Part shown: positions 22,921 through 33,867 of the stretch, in pieces
Numbering within the stretch: position 1 is the first letter of the stretch
Layout: the number at the start of each line of letters is the position of its first letter
Assembly: GCF_018687715.1 (NCBI RefSeq)
Contig: NC_056765.1
Span: forward strand, 19,323,894 to 19,387,893
Direction: 5' to 3'
DNA length: 64,000 bases
From: Carya illinoinensis
Lineage: Eukaryota > Streptophyta > Magnoliopsida > Fagales > Juglandaceae
Notes under the pieces: model-generated
Seen by the model: the letters and a program-made list of their open reading frames with translations, nothing else
The model's database searches: none
Told to the model about the DNA's origin: nothing
Translations under genes and position numbers: made by a program

Positions 22921-23109
22921 GATTTACAATCTGCAATGCAGTAGCAGAATAGAAAGATGTATTTTGGAAGTTTTCTTTTTTTGCATTTTAGTTCTTGTAA
23001 CAGTGTATATATATATCAGTTCTATGTAACATAAATGAGTATGAGAAAAGAGTTTCTCCACACCACTTGTTCATCTCAGATTTTATGTTTTCTATTTTCT
23101 GTTTTAACA
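22612..23109 (+). repeat. 3' LTR of copia D (498 bp)
   Basis: Same length and one base different from the 5' LTR. The gag-pol stop codon (TGA, 22,918-22,920) lies inside it. Confidence 0.96.
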
Positions 23110-23724
23110 CAACAGTGTTGGATGGTCTGGGCTTTTACCGTGGACTGTGGCCGTGAGGAGGTGGTTTTTGTGAGGGTGCAGTTTCGTGGGAGGTTGTGGT
23201 GTGGACAACCCGACAGTGGGGTTACCTTCGGTGGTGCACGGCTGGAGTGGTGAACTCTTAAGGAGTTTTGGGAGGCTGAGGTTCCGTGCATGGAGTTTCA
23301 CTGAAGGTTGCGGCTTGAAGTTTCTTCACCGAGTAGAGGTAACAGCATGCATATATATGAAACAAAAGAAAACCCTAGGAAAAGAGACATGCATGAGGAA
23401 AACGATGTGCTTGACGTGGGGTCAGAAGGAAAATCTCATGTACTTGGGCTTTTTCCTTAGTTTTGGGTTTCGAACATCTAAAAACAAATGACTTGCTCCT
23501 CAAATCTCAACCCATAAAGGATTCTACCCAAACCAAAAATAATTAAAGATTTAAACTTACTTAGCAAGTCCAAAAAGTTATTCAATAACCGCCAAAAAAT
23601 AAAATTTTGGGCTTGTAGTCCAATCTAACAATACTTATAAATTTCAAGTGGGCTTTTCATCCATATAAACCTAAAAACTATTTTTAGCAAGTAGTCGAGT
23701 ACTAGACCCAGGTGTTACAGTACC

Positions 23725-26700
23725 ACTGTCGAGAGGCCTATTTCAAACCATATAAACTTTTGAGGAGTTTGCAAACCTGTTGAGGCCCTCCTTTTTTGTG
23801 GCCTGGTGGTTTGTGCATGTATATATCCTCTTCCAAATCACCATGAAGGAAGCCATTATTTACATCAAATTGATGCAAATGCAAACCTTGGACAGCAACA
23901 ATGGAAAAGAGACATCTCATAATATCCATCTTTGCTATTGGTAAGAATGTCTCATGGTAATCAACCCCCACTTGTTGGGTGTACCGCTTTGCAACTAATC
24001 TGGCTTTCAACCTTTCGATACTCCCATATGAGTTTCTCTTAACTTTGTAAACATACTTATAGCCAATGGCTTCCTTCAAATGAGGTAGGTCAGTAAGAAT
24101 CCAAGTATCATTTTCTTCCAAGGCTAACAACAACTTAGCATCCATGGCCTTACACCAACCAAGATTTTTAACAACTTGAGAATATGAGGTTGGTTTCAAA
24201 ATCAGTGGAAAGGCTAGTGGAAAAAGCTTGTAAAATACGTGAAAAGGAATGATAAGAAAGATAATTATGTAAAGGAAAGGAACAACTAGTGTTTGAGGGA
24301 GATACCTAAACCAGTTCTTGAGAATCTGAAGTGATGTCAGGCTATTGACAATGGAAATCTTGCAGGTAACTAGGGGTTGTTCTAGTCCTAGATGACCTAC
24401 AGAGAGGTGGTTGAGGTGAAGGTGATGGGCTACTGTCACTAGGTGAATTAGGAGGAATAAGAGATGGGATGATTTCAAACTCAAGAACAATAGAAAAAGG
24501 GTTGACAAGTATAGATTCAGGAGAAAAGGGTAAACTATCATGAGCAGATCCTGAGATTGAAGATAGACAGGGCACTGATTTAGATGAGATGAAAACAAGC
24601 TCATGTTGATTGTGTTTGGCAGGTTCAATAGGGGAAGATGATTGAAAAGGAAAATTGGTTTCATGGAAGATGACATCCCTAGAAATGAAAGCAATGTGAG
24701 TATCAACATCCAACAACTTATAGCCCTTTACCCCAAAGGGGCAACCCAGGAAAATACACTTCTTTCCCTTGGATCAAACTTCTTTCTACCATGTGAGAGT
24801 GTTGATGCAAAACAAAGGCACCCAAAGACCTTAAGATGTGAATAATTTAGTTTGGTTGCAAAAAGGATTTCATAAGGAGTTTGATTTTCTAGAAGGGGAA
24901 TTGGTGTTCTATTTATGAGATAAGCTGTAGTTAAAATGCAGTCAATCCAAAAAGACAAGGGTAGACTAGATTGGAAAAATAAGGCACGGGCCACATTTAT
25001 GAGATGCTGATGTTTTCTCTCAACAATGTCATTTTGTTAAGGTGTCTCAACACAAGACCTTTCATGGATAATACCCTTTTTATTAAAGAAATCAGTCATT
25101 TTAAACTCAATCCCATTATCACTATGAAGAATTTTCACTTTGGTTTCAAATTGAGTTTCTATCATGTTACAAAAGGATTCAATGCACTTTCTTGTTTCTG
25201 ATTTGGTTTGGAGCAAATAAACCCAAGTGGTTCTAGAAAAGTCATCAGCTATGGTTAAAAAATATCTTGAACCATCATAAGCAGTAGTAGAGCAAGGGCC
25301 CCAGATATCACAGTGAATCGACTCAAAGACATCAGAGGATCTATGAGAACTAACAAGAAAGGGAAGCTTGTGCTGCTTAGCAAGAAGACAAATGTAACAA
25401 AGAGTATCTTTATTGAAAATGTAGGTATCCTTTACAATAGTATCTTTGATTAAATTGAGTCTAGAATGAGAAATGTGACCTAGGCGATAATGCCAAAGGT
25501 TACTATCATTATTACTATTCTCAAAAGACAAGGAAATAGAAGAAGAAAAACAAGGTGACAAGTGAGACAAAATGTCAGCCAGGGTAGTGAGATAAACAAT
25601 AGTAAGTAGGAGGTGATACAGGCTGCACTTCACTTCACCCATCCCAATTGTGGTCCAATTGGAAAGGTCCTATATAAAACATGCATTAGATAGAAAAATC
25701 AAGCAATGAGTTAGGTTTTCAGTAAGTCTTTTGACTGAAATGAGATTGAAATAAAAGGAAGGCACACACAAAACATTGGTAAGAGTAATTCTATCAGTAA
25801 GTTTAACAATACCCGAGTGAGTGACTGGCATACAAGTGCCATTAGGCAATTTGACAGCATATGATACCTCTACAACAACATAAGTAAAGAATGAGGGGCT
25901 ACAAATCACATGATTTGTAGCTCCAAAATCAATAATCCAAGGGACACTATTAGAATTAATGGAATTGAAAGCAAAGGAACTATAGCAAATGGGATTTATA
26001 CTAGTCATTTTGGAAGCTTTTGGTGTTGTGGGATTTCCTTTGGAAAGAACTTGTGCTTGGTTTACAGAGGGAAGGGAGTTAGAAAAATCCATATGCTAGA
26101 GCAGACTCATGAGTTGTTGATATTATTCATTAGTGAAAATGAGCTTGTCCTCACACACTTCCTCTCAAGAAGAATCTGTGGATAAACTGGTTTGATTGGA
26201 AAAAGTGTCTGCTCCCTTGTCCTTGTACAGCTTGTGTCCCAAGGGATATCCATGAAGTTTGTAACATTTTTCCACAACATGACTTGTCATATTATAGTGA
26301 GTGCATACAGGAACTTGAGCATTACCCATTTTAAAACAATTTTCCAAAGAGTGCCCTTAAACATGACAATGTTTGTAATATGGTCTATCCTTTTTCTAGC
26401 AGTGGAGCTTTTAGCATTGTTTTTGAAAGAATGATGGAAAGTTTTGGTAGCTATTGCCATAGTGTCAGGGGATGGGGTGAAATTAGTGAGTTGATGGTGT
26501 TGTTATTGCTGCTATATTAGAGAAAAAACTTTGTTGATGGTAGGGAGTGGCTCAATAAGCATGATTTGGTCCCTAGCATTAGAATACTAGTCATTCAAAC
26601 CCATAAGAAATTGTATAACACTGTCTCTTTGGTATCTATCATTCAAAATGTTCAACTAACCACAAGTGCAGGTAGGAATAAGGTCATAGATTGCTATTTC

Positions 26701-27203
26701 ATCCCAAATAGTTTTAAGGTTACCAAAATAAGTACTCACAGAGTCTCCTTCCTAACAAAGACTAGCCAAATTCCTCTTGAGTTCAAAGATACAAGGGCCA
26801 TTTTGATGTGGGAAACAGTCCTTGAGTTCTGTCAATACCATTTGTGCATCATCCATAAAGGCTACACTAGATCTAATATCCAGGACACCACCATATCATT
26901 ACATCTTATTACATCATCCATGGAGTTTTGAATCCAAGACACAACCATATCATTACATCTCTCCCATCCATCAAACAGAGGATCATCTTCACTAGCAGGT
27001 TTTGAAATGCTTCCATTAATAAACATCAATTTGTTCTTCACTCTAAGTGATCAATGCATTGCTCAAGACCAAGTAGCATAGTTATCATTGGTGAGGAGAT
27101 CAATGACAAGAACAAGGGTTGTACTATCACCATTCTCAACTTGATAAGGGTTATTTGGGTCTGTGAAATTGAGGTAAGGAGAGATCTAGTTTGTTTCTTC
27201 CAT
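23725..27203 (-). pseudogene. Copia B gag, protease, integrase and N-terminal RT
   Basis: On the minus strand gag starts near 27,203 (MEETN followed by a TAG). A zinc-knuckle-like region with VCTHYNMTSHVVEKCYKLHGYP lies near 26,300. The protease at 26,092-25,670 has IIDFGATNHVICS, where Ser/Thr of D-S/T-G is Phe. Pre-integrase DLWHYRLGHISHSRL and the integrase HCDIWG and HSDNGIEF motifs lie at 25,642-25,037. The integrase C-terminal part is at 24,994-24,728, and RT begins at 24,709-23,738 (KYVYKVKRNS, FDVNNGFLHGDLEEDIYM, SLYGLK then TAG). At least one frameshift lies near 24,720, and several TAG/TAA stops are present. The gag and RT motifs resemble those of copia D, so B is a related but older lineage member. 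Confidence 0.88.
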
Positions 27204-27247
27204 GGCTAGGTGAAATTAGCATAAACAACCTTGTTTCTCTAAAACCA

Positions 27248-27384
27248 TAACACAAAAGGAAAAAGAGAAAGTAAGGCAGACAAGATTCAACCCGTGGAAG
27301 AAATGGAAAGAAAACTTTTGTTTTCTATGTATTCCATTGAATCGAATATCTATACATTATATGGAAATCAACACTACCTACTAG
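27248..27384 (-). repeat. Truncated 5' LTR of copia B
   Basis: It matches 13,702 onward for about 137 bp and then passes into GA-rich LTR A sequence. The missing part would have held U3 and the promoter, so B cannot be transcribed from its own LTR. Confidence 0.65.
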
Positions 27385-28715
27385 AGAGAAGGAGAATCAA
27401 CCAAGAACTTAAGAGAGAGTCACAGCGAGCTAAAGGAGACAATCGTGAAAGAGTGAGAGAGAGCAAAATGTGGCCAAGGGAGAACTGGTGTGGTGTGGGG
27501 GAAGGAATATGTAACTCACAACTTGGGTTTGTGGTAGTTCATTGTGGTCGTTATCTGCTACGGTGGTACAGTGAACAAAGCAAAACCATGGTAGCTCAAC
27601 AGTAGTCTTAGTGCTGCTAAGCGGTGATCGAGGATGCACTTCAGTGCTCTATTTTAGGGTGCTAGAAATAGAGGAGATGTGGTGCACTAGTGGCTCCTAG
27701 TGGTCCAGGTTGGCTATTGTTGTTGGTCTACGTTGCTTGCAACTACTTCAGCTACAACCCCTTGACATTGCGGTTCTATGAGGGGAAAGAAGAGCAGTGT
27801 GTAACAGTTTGGGCAACCATAACATGGTACGGTGGTGAAGGAGGGAGGCGTGAGGCAATGGGCCTGATGGTTTATGTCCTACAAGAGCAAACTCAGTAAC
27901 ATTAGGTGGAGTTTCACAGTGGTCTGGTGTAGTGATGCTAACAACGTGATCCAAGGCTGCAGCTCTGCTGTTTTCACGGGGGTTTGTGAATGGGAAGGGC
28001 TACGTTATGTTTAGCTAGTATGGGAAGCTTGGCTTCTAGTGGTGCAAGGATGGTGTCCATCAAGGTGTTGGCTCAGCAGTGTGGCATAAAAGAAGAAGGA
28101 AAAAGAAAAGAAATGGCTTTTGGTGACAATGATGACAACTTACATGATAGCTTGATACTCCTAGATAGGGAGAAGTGGGAATGAGATATAGGGGTTCAGG
28201 GTGTCGTGGTTGTGCAGTGCTTGATGGTAAGTTATGGAGAAGGTGTGGCAACCCTATAGCTTGGGGATTTTTCTACGTACATGAGATTATACATGTCTAT
28301 ATATAGTAGACGAAAACCTAGGAAAGGAAAGGGGAAGGCATAACCGTGCATGGAACTTACATGCTAGTCAGGATGTTGAGTATCTGGGCTTGGGCTTTTA
28401 GCAAAACTTCTTGTTGGCCACTACTAAATTAAAAACAAAGACCCACTTGGTCTATAAAATGGGCTTAAAAAATCTCAACTAACTAAAATTTTTGTTCATA
28501 GGCTTATAATAAATTATTCAATAAATCTCAAATGACGTTTCTGAAATATTGGTCTGTTGAATGAAATTTTTGCTCAACAACCCATATTCTAACAAAATAA
28601 ATTTTGGGCCCGTGACCTATTCAAAGTTTTTCGTAAAACTCAAGTGGGCTACCCATACAATTAACTAATAAAACAATTCTAGAAAGCTAGCTTGGTATTG
28701 GATCTGGGTGTTACA

Positions 28716-31668
28716 AGGGCAATACTCACAAATTCCATAACCTAAATGTCAAGACTAGTGAGAATTAAAACAATTGAGAGAGATTTTCAATATTATTTGT
28801 ACATATTCTTCTTCAGAAGAACTAAGGACAAATCCAAAGAAGCTCTCCTTAAGCTTCTCTATCTGTGCCCCCCTGGCTAGCTATTAAAGGCCAGCCCCTT
28901 CTCTTGTAATAAGTGGTCGTTTGACCTCAATGCATGTAACGTCCAGCCATAATTAAACTAGATAAGAAAGGCCAAAGGGTGCTCCCACTGTGAGCGCACT
29001 CCATTCCTACATCTCCCACTCTCACAAACTGAGCAAGGCCCTAGGTCTGCATTTCTAAACAATATTCTCAATCTTTTTTATACCAGCAAATAGGTTGTGT
29101 GACTACCAAGCACACTTGTAAAAAAAAAAAGGGACCACTATACTAAATCTTTATGAGAGAAGACCAAATAGAAACATCCCTAAACCTATCTCGTTATGCC
29201 TCGACTCAGTTGATCACATTAGATTAAGCATCCCTTATCCCTCTCAAGTCCAAATGATTTAGAGCAATACTCAATCTCCATAAAACATGATGTATCCATA
29301 GCTATATTGCAATTTCCAAGGAAGAACATAACTTGTCGATAGTGACTATAAACACAATATTGATGTGTTACCAAATAATCTTTCCAACATCCTCATGTCA
29401 TTTAGTTTTGATCTAATCGCTTTCCCAGCAATGTCTCTTTAGACCACATCATTCATGGTCATAAACAACATGCCAAAGTAACAAACACTAAAACCTCAAC
29501 CTCGTGGTATGGTCAATGGTTTCCTAAAAGTATAAGTAAATTAAGGTCTCACTTATGGCCTACAAGACTCACATGGTAAAAGAGCATGGATCCATCCATT
29601 CACCTCCACTATTGGTTGTAAATGCACATGTAGTATAAAATACATGCTAGACAGAGTTCTTTTGAAAAACAATTAGCATATATCTAAACTCAATAGACCG
29701 TACAGATCTTAGTCTAGTCCTTTTCAAAGCACCTAACCTGAGTTCCTCAATTTGATCGTTATCCAAAACACCAAAAAGGATATCATATTTGGCTAAACAC
29801 AAGCTACATGTATTATGGGCTATCCATGACGAGCTTAACAAATAAAAAAGACCTTATCCTAGCCTAGTTAAGGCAACAAATATATTTGTGTCAAGCATCT
29901 TTGTATACTTCATAAGCATCAAGGAACACAATGTCCCATCTTTGCTCACTAACTAAGCGTTAGAGGTAGTCGTTTGTGTGAGTGAGCTAATCTAAGCCTG
30001 TCAACATACATTTTTCACCATAACTCCTAAATTCATGGTGAATGTGTGTGCTCACTAAATGCTCCCGGTTAGGCCATATGATCATAGAACACATCACATC
30101 ATTATCATGTGCACAACGAGTAATATCATGAGGGAGAGAAATCACATGATGAACTACAAATGATTAAAGCACAAGTCTTAAATGGTGTTTGAGGAGCATT
30201 TCTTTCCATGCAATCTCATATGTAGTAACTTTTCATAAAATATGCGCCTACAAAGAGGCTCTGCTTTTATATATAAAAAAGCCTTTACACAACCTTGAAG
30301 TCAACGACTCATCACTAATCTTATTTAAAGTCAAACTCACAATATAAATATTAAATTTTAGTGAGCAAGTCTAACTACGTGGTTTCATATAAATCTCTTG
30401 TACTCAACAACAACATGGGAGTTAACCAAGCTTTGTTTTCATTAAGGCTAAAGGGATTAGGGCCTTTGTCCTTAATGAGAATCACAAAAATCTAGCCATT
30501 ACTTTTAATGACTTCACCAAATCGCATCACAAACTCACTCAATCAAATAAGCCATATTTACACTATAACGAGATCCCATGAGCAAACCATAATGGAAACA
30601 CCAAACAATATCTACAAAAATAGATTCTTAGGTATTTACCATCTCATTTTAGTTTATAAATTTTGAACAAAAGCTCTTAGAAATTGTTTCTCTTGTAAAC
30701 AGTCCCACAAGATATAAAGTCTAAGCTACTTTTCACAAACCCATGTTCACTATCTCGTAGTATGGAAAATCACTCATTAGACAATAATTAATAACCTAAG
30801 ACAACCAGATCTTCATCTCTTTTAGGAAGACACTCTTCTAGGATTGTCAATAGTGTTCAATAAATCCATTTTATTCAATAGGTCGTTAATAATAACAACT
30901 AGTTATATTGGGTATCTTTGAATATATGGTCGGTTTAGGCTACATGAAAATAATATCAGCAACATTCAAACACTTTTTGTACCAAAATAGTATAAGCAAC
31001 AATAATGCACTCAGAGTACTTTGTGCCTTAAATATCACATGAACGAACTATCTAATTCTTCTAAGAGAATCAACTATTTAAATCCTTCCCTAAAAGTTCC
31101 AACAAATGTACGATCAATGGTCATCTAAAGGTATCTCAGGTAATGCCAAGAGATGGATTTATACCTCTATTAACCTCACTTTTCCTTTGTTAATCAAATC
31201 ATTAACTCCAAGTTAGGTCACATAAGTGAACTGAATTTAAAATTCTATATTAGGATTTCAATTATGTGAATTCAATACCTTTAGCATTGCACATATCACA
31301 AATATTCACTTCTGGTCTCTAAATGATGAGAGAATACTGATATATTACCACCACGCTATTTCTAAAGGTATTATATTCTAGTAAATTTTTGGAAGTCGCT
31401 ATCACTAATGGTACACCAGCTCATTCAAAAGTATACTCCCACTATTTTTGACAATCTTTTATAAAAATAATTCTAAAAATTTTAATATGAGGTAATGTGG
31501 CATAAAATGTCATTTCAAAAAACAAGTGTCAAGAAAATCCACAATATCCCATCCTTGTCGAAAATATGAGTAATTTCCTTAACTCAACTAAAAAATATTC
31601 AATCTTAGATCTCAATATTTTCATCTTAAATGAAATCAAATTTACACAAACTAATTACACAATCACTC
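28716..31668. other. Gene-free older sequence (left part of an interrupted unit)
   Basis: No reading frame of note is present; stops are dense in all frames. The style continues at 39,097 after LTR F, so both parts were contiguous before F inserted. It may be a decayed non-coding retroelement interior: the CTCCCACT stretch near 29,013 looks like an LTR junction. I found no repeat pair to prove it. Confidence 0.4.
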
Positions 31669-31858
31669 TGTAATCCCAAACCTAGATGAAAACTCAGGCC
31701 CTGGACTAAACGGCGTCGTTTGGTAAGTTGGTTTCTCCCCTACAGTTTTCTTCCCGCCAATTTCTTTCTTCCCCATTTTCTCTCCCCCCAAATCTCTTCT
31801 ACCCCCACATCTCAGTAGTTACTTTGTTTGTTTCTCACTCACAAAATTCTTCTCAACA

Positions 31859-31860
<2 letters not shown>

Positions 31861-31911
<51 letters not shown>
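31861..31911. repeat. (CT)n microsatellite
   Basis: About 25 CT units, at the position in LTR F that corresponds to the (GA)n of LTR A on the other strand. Confidence 0.97.
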
Positions 31912-31913
<2 letters not shown>

Positions 31914-33401
31914 CCACGAATTTCTTCAATTTTCAGTGGATTCCCAGATTGGTGTTACCAAGCCCTTTGCTGAACGTTGAGCATCTTTGATCTCCGCTGT
32001 TCAGTGCCACCATTGATTCCCCTCGCTCTCTTCACACAGGTAAATCTCATATGCTCTGCTACTCGGTTTATACCTGATGCACTCCAATCATCATTTTTCT
32101 TCCTCTCGTAACCCTTTGTATCAGTGCTTGTTAAGTTGGTGTTGACTGCAGTATAGAACTCCATTGTTGTACGTCCGCTACACACCTCCACAATGGTAAG
32201 CACCCCTGTTATGTTTATGAAATTTTTAGATCTCTCTCTCTCTTGTTCTCTCTCACTGGTTATCTCCCTGCACTTTGATGTAATGTGCCTTGCCATGCAC
32301 AGGTAGTAGACAACCAGAAAACACCACGCCAGACTCCCCACAGCTGCTCACACAACAACTCTGGTAAACCCTTTCAAATCTAAATACATGTATTCCAACA
32401 TGTTTTTACCTTTTTAATACATACTGATTTTGTGTAATTCCCTTTTCATAGTAGAACTCGTCCATTTAAATTTAGCAGTGAATTTCTTGGGTCATCTAAG
32501 TCAACATACACCGCTACACACTTAGGTGAGTTTCTCTTCTGCTTGCTTGGGTTGAACTAATCCATCGTGTGATATTTTTCAAAGACAAAACCCAATGGTA
32601 GTTTGTTTATTGGTTCACAAGACTATTTTTACATTTCGGGACATCGTCCTCCATTCACTTATTTCATCTACCACCTCATGATGCTAGGTATCATGTGCAG
32701 GAAATTTACGCCTCTGTTTTTATATGTAAATCTGTAATTTATGTGAAGTTATGGGATTAATTTGTATTAGATCTATTGGTGTTTGTGTTGGATTTGAAAT
32801 AGTGAGTGTTGTGTTGCAGTTTGGAGTTATATGGTAGTCCGAAGGTATTGGGTGGTTGCTTGGAGCTATAGGTTGGCAGTGTTGGGGTTTATATATTGAT
32901 GGTTTGAGTTTGACGTTGGTTATGGTGGATGTACAAGTTGCTATTGGAATTGATAAATGGTTGTTTGGGTTGATAAATATGATTATTTAGACTATTATGT
33001 ATGGTTGTTTGGACTAGTAATTGTAATTGTTTGGTGTTATCATTTGAGTTAATGTTGACTGTTGAGCTTGTTTTAAGGAGGGTTGTGTCGGGTTGCAAAG
33101 ATTGTGGGCTGTCAATGTTGTAACAGGTTATGAAAGTGAGCTGATTGGTTTGGACATGGAGTGTTGTGTTGATGTTTTGGAGGTTGTGTGTGAGTATTCT
33201 TGTATAGCGTATTGAAATCTAAGCAAAATGATAACATGTGTGTGCTGAATAGAATCATGAGATTTAGTTAGTTTTATTGAATTTTTATTTATATGTTGAA
33301 TTAACATGTTAGTGAATAATTTTATATCTAGGTTGTGACATTGATAGAGCTCAAGTCCAAAGCTTTAGTAACTTTCTGCAAGTGTCAGGTAAGCCGGGTT
33401 C

Positions 33402-33740
33402 TGTTGCACATCTGGCTTGTCCAAAATTACATAAGACGATATTTAAGTGATTCAGCAAATTGCCTAAGCCAAAATTCACTAAGTTTGTACGAGGTTACAA
33501 CACTCAATAATTTCTCTCTCACGTCCTCTCTTTGTCTATTTTTGCCCACACCATTTTACACAAATGAGCTCTCCTTTTATAGGAGAAGCTTCAGAGGACA
33601 AACCTACAATTGCTGACCAAGGGAATTCGGTGCAACAATTTATGGCTATAAATTGCTGCAAGAGACTTGGGCGTCCTACAACAAAGGACTTTCGGTGGCT
33701 ACAAATGTGGGCATGCATACTTGGGGGATTTCAACAATCA
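33402..33740 (-). repeat. 3' LTR of copia E (339 bp)
   Basis: On the coding strand it starts TGATTGTTGAAATCCCCC after the polypurine tract and ends TGTGCAACA. The canonical TG/CA ends contrast with copia B and D. Confidence 0.8.
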
Positions 33741-33867
33741 CCCCCTCCACCCAAGTATGCCATACTAGGCTGCTTACAAGCTGATTCATTTTTCAGATGA
33801 ATGCACCTCCTCCTTTGACATTAGAGACTTTCCACTATCGAATGCGCTCCATTGCACCCGAGGGTGC

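Larger units (their letters stand above)
17557..23109 (+). mobile_element. Copia element D: young, structurally intact, inserted in LTR C
   Basis: The 498-bp LTRs at 17,557-18,054 and 22,612-23,109 differ at one position that I can find (ACCTACA versus ACCTGCA, near 17,667/22,722). The 5-bp target duplication CAACA is perfect (17,552-17,556 and 23,110-23,114). The primer-binding site TGGTATCAGAGCAGG follows the 5' LTR immediately, and a polypurine tract TTGAGGGGGAG abuts the 3' LTR. One uninterrupted gag-pol frame of 1,597 codons fills the interior. LTR termini are TATCACG... and ...TTTTAACA, a non-canonical TA/CA pair. The total of 5,553 bp is a typical copia size. All parts needed for autonomous retrotransposition appear present. 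Confidence 0.96.
15118..23719 (+). mobile_element. Solo LTR C (same family as A), inserted in copia B
   Basis: It starts TGTAACGCCCTGGTCCC and ends ACCCAGGTGTTACA. The flanks carry a 5-bp near-duplication, ATACC (15,113-15,117) and GTACC (23,720-23,724). Removing it rejoins the copia B reverse transcriptase exactly in frame around RQWY/AKLTS, which strongly supports both boundaries. Without copia D and one target copy it is 3,044 bp. It has no coding capacity of its own. I infer a solo LTR of a Ty3/gypsy-type element left by LTR-LTR recombination; the lineage cannot be assigned without the internal region. Confidence 0.85.
13702..27384 (-). mobile_element. Copia element B (minus strand), inserted in LTR A and split by LTR C
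   Basis: The 3' LTR is at 13,702-14,072 and the remnant 5' LTR at 27,248-27,384. Both begin on the plus strand with TAACACAAAAGGAAAAAGAG and share the following 130 bp. On the minus strand a degenerate primer site (TGGTTTTAGAG) follows the 5' LTR, and a polypurine tract TGAGGGGA precedes the 3' LTR. Gag-pol runs from 27,203 to about 14,100 and is interrupted at 15,117/23,725 by LTR C. The LTR ends are non-canonical (TATTAC... and ...GTGTTA on the coding strand). The copy is dead: many stops and frameshifts, a truncated 5' LTR and a large insertion in RT. Confidence 0.82.
11862..28715 (+). mobile_element. Solo LTR A (TGTAAC...GTTACA family), outermost layer of a four-level nest
   Basis: The left part 11,862-13,701 starts TGTAACGTCCTGGTCCTGG and the right part, about 27,385-28,715, ends GGATCTGGGTGTTACA. 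The flanks carry a 5-bp near-duplication, AGAGC (11,857-11,861) and AGGGC (28,716-28,720). The left part is clearly homologous to the start of LTR C at 15,118 and the right part to the end of C at 23,719. With copia B removed, about 3.1 kb remains, close to the 3.04 kb of C. There is no gag or pol of its own. TG/CA ends plus a 5-bp duplication fit a solo LTR, probably of a Ty3/gypsy element. The seam with B at about 27.38 kb may be rearranged, because GA-rich sequence appears on both sides. Confidence 0.7.

Noticed and set aside
27294..28184. Short plus-strand open frames in the right part of LTR A
   Set aside because: They lie in non-coding LTR sequence, have no homology to each other or to known domains, and are not conserved in LTR C.
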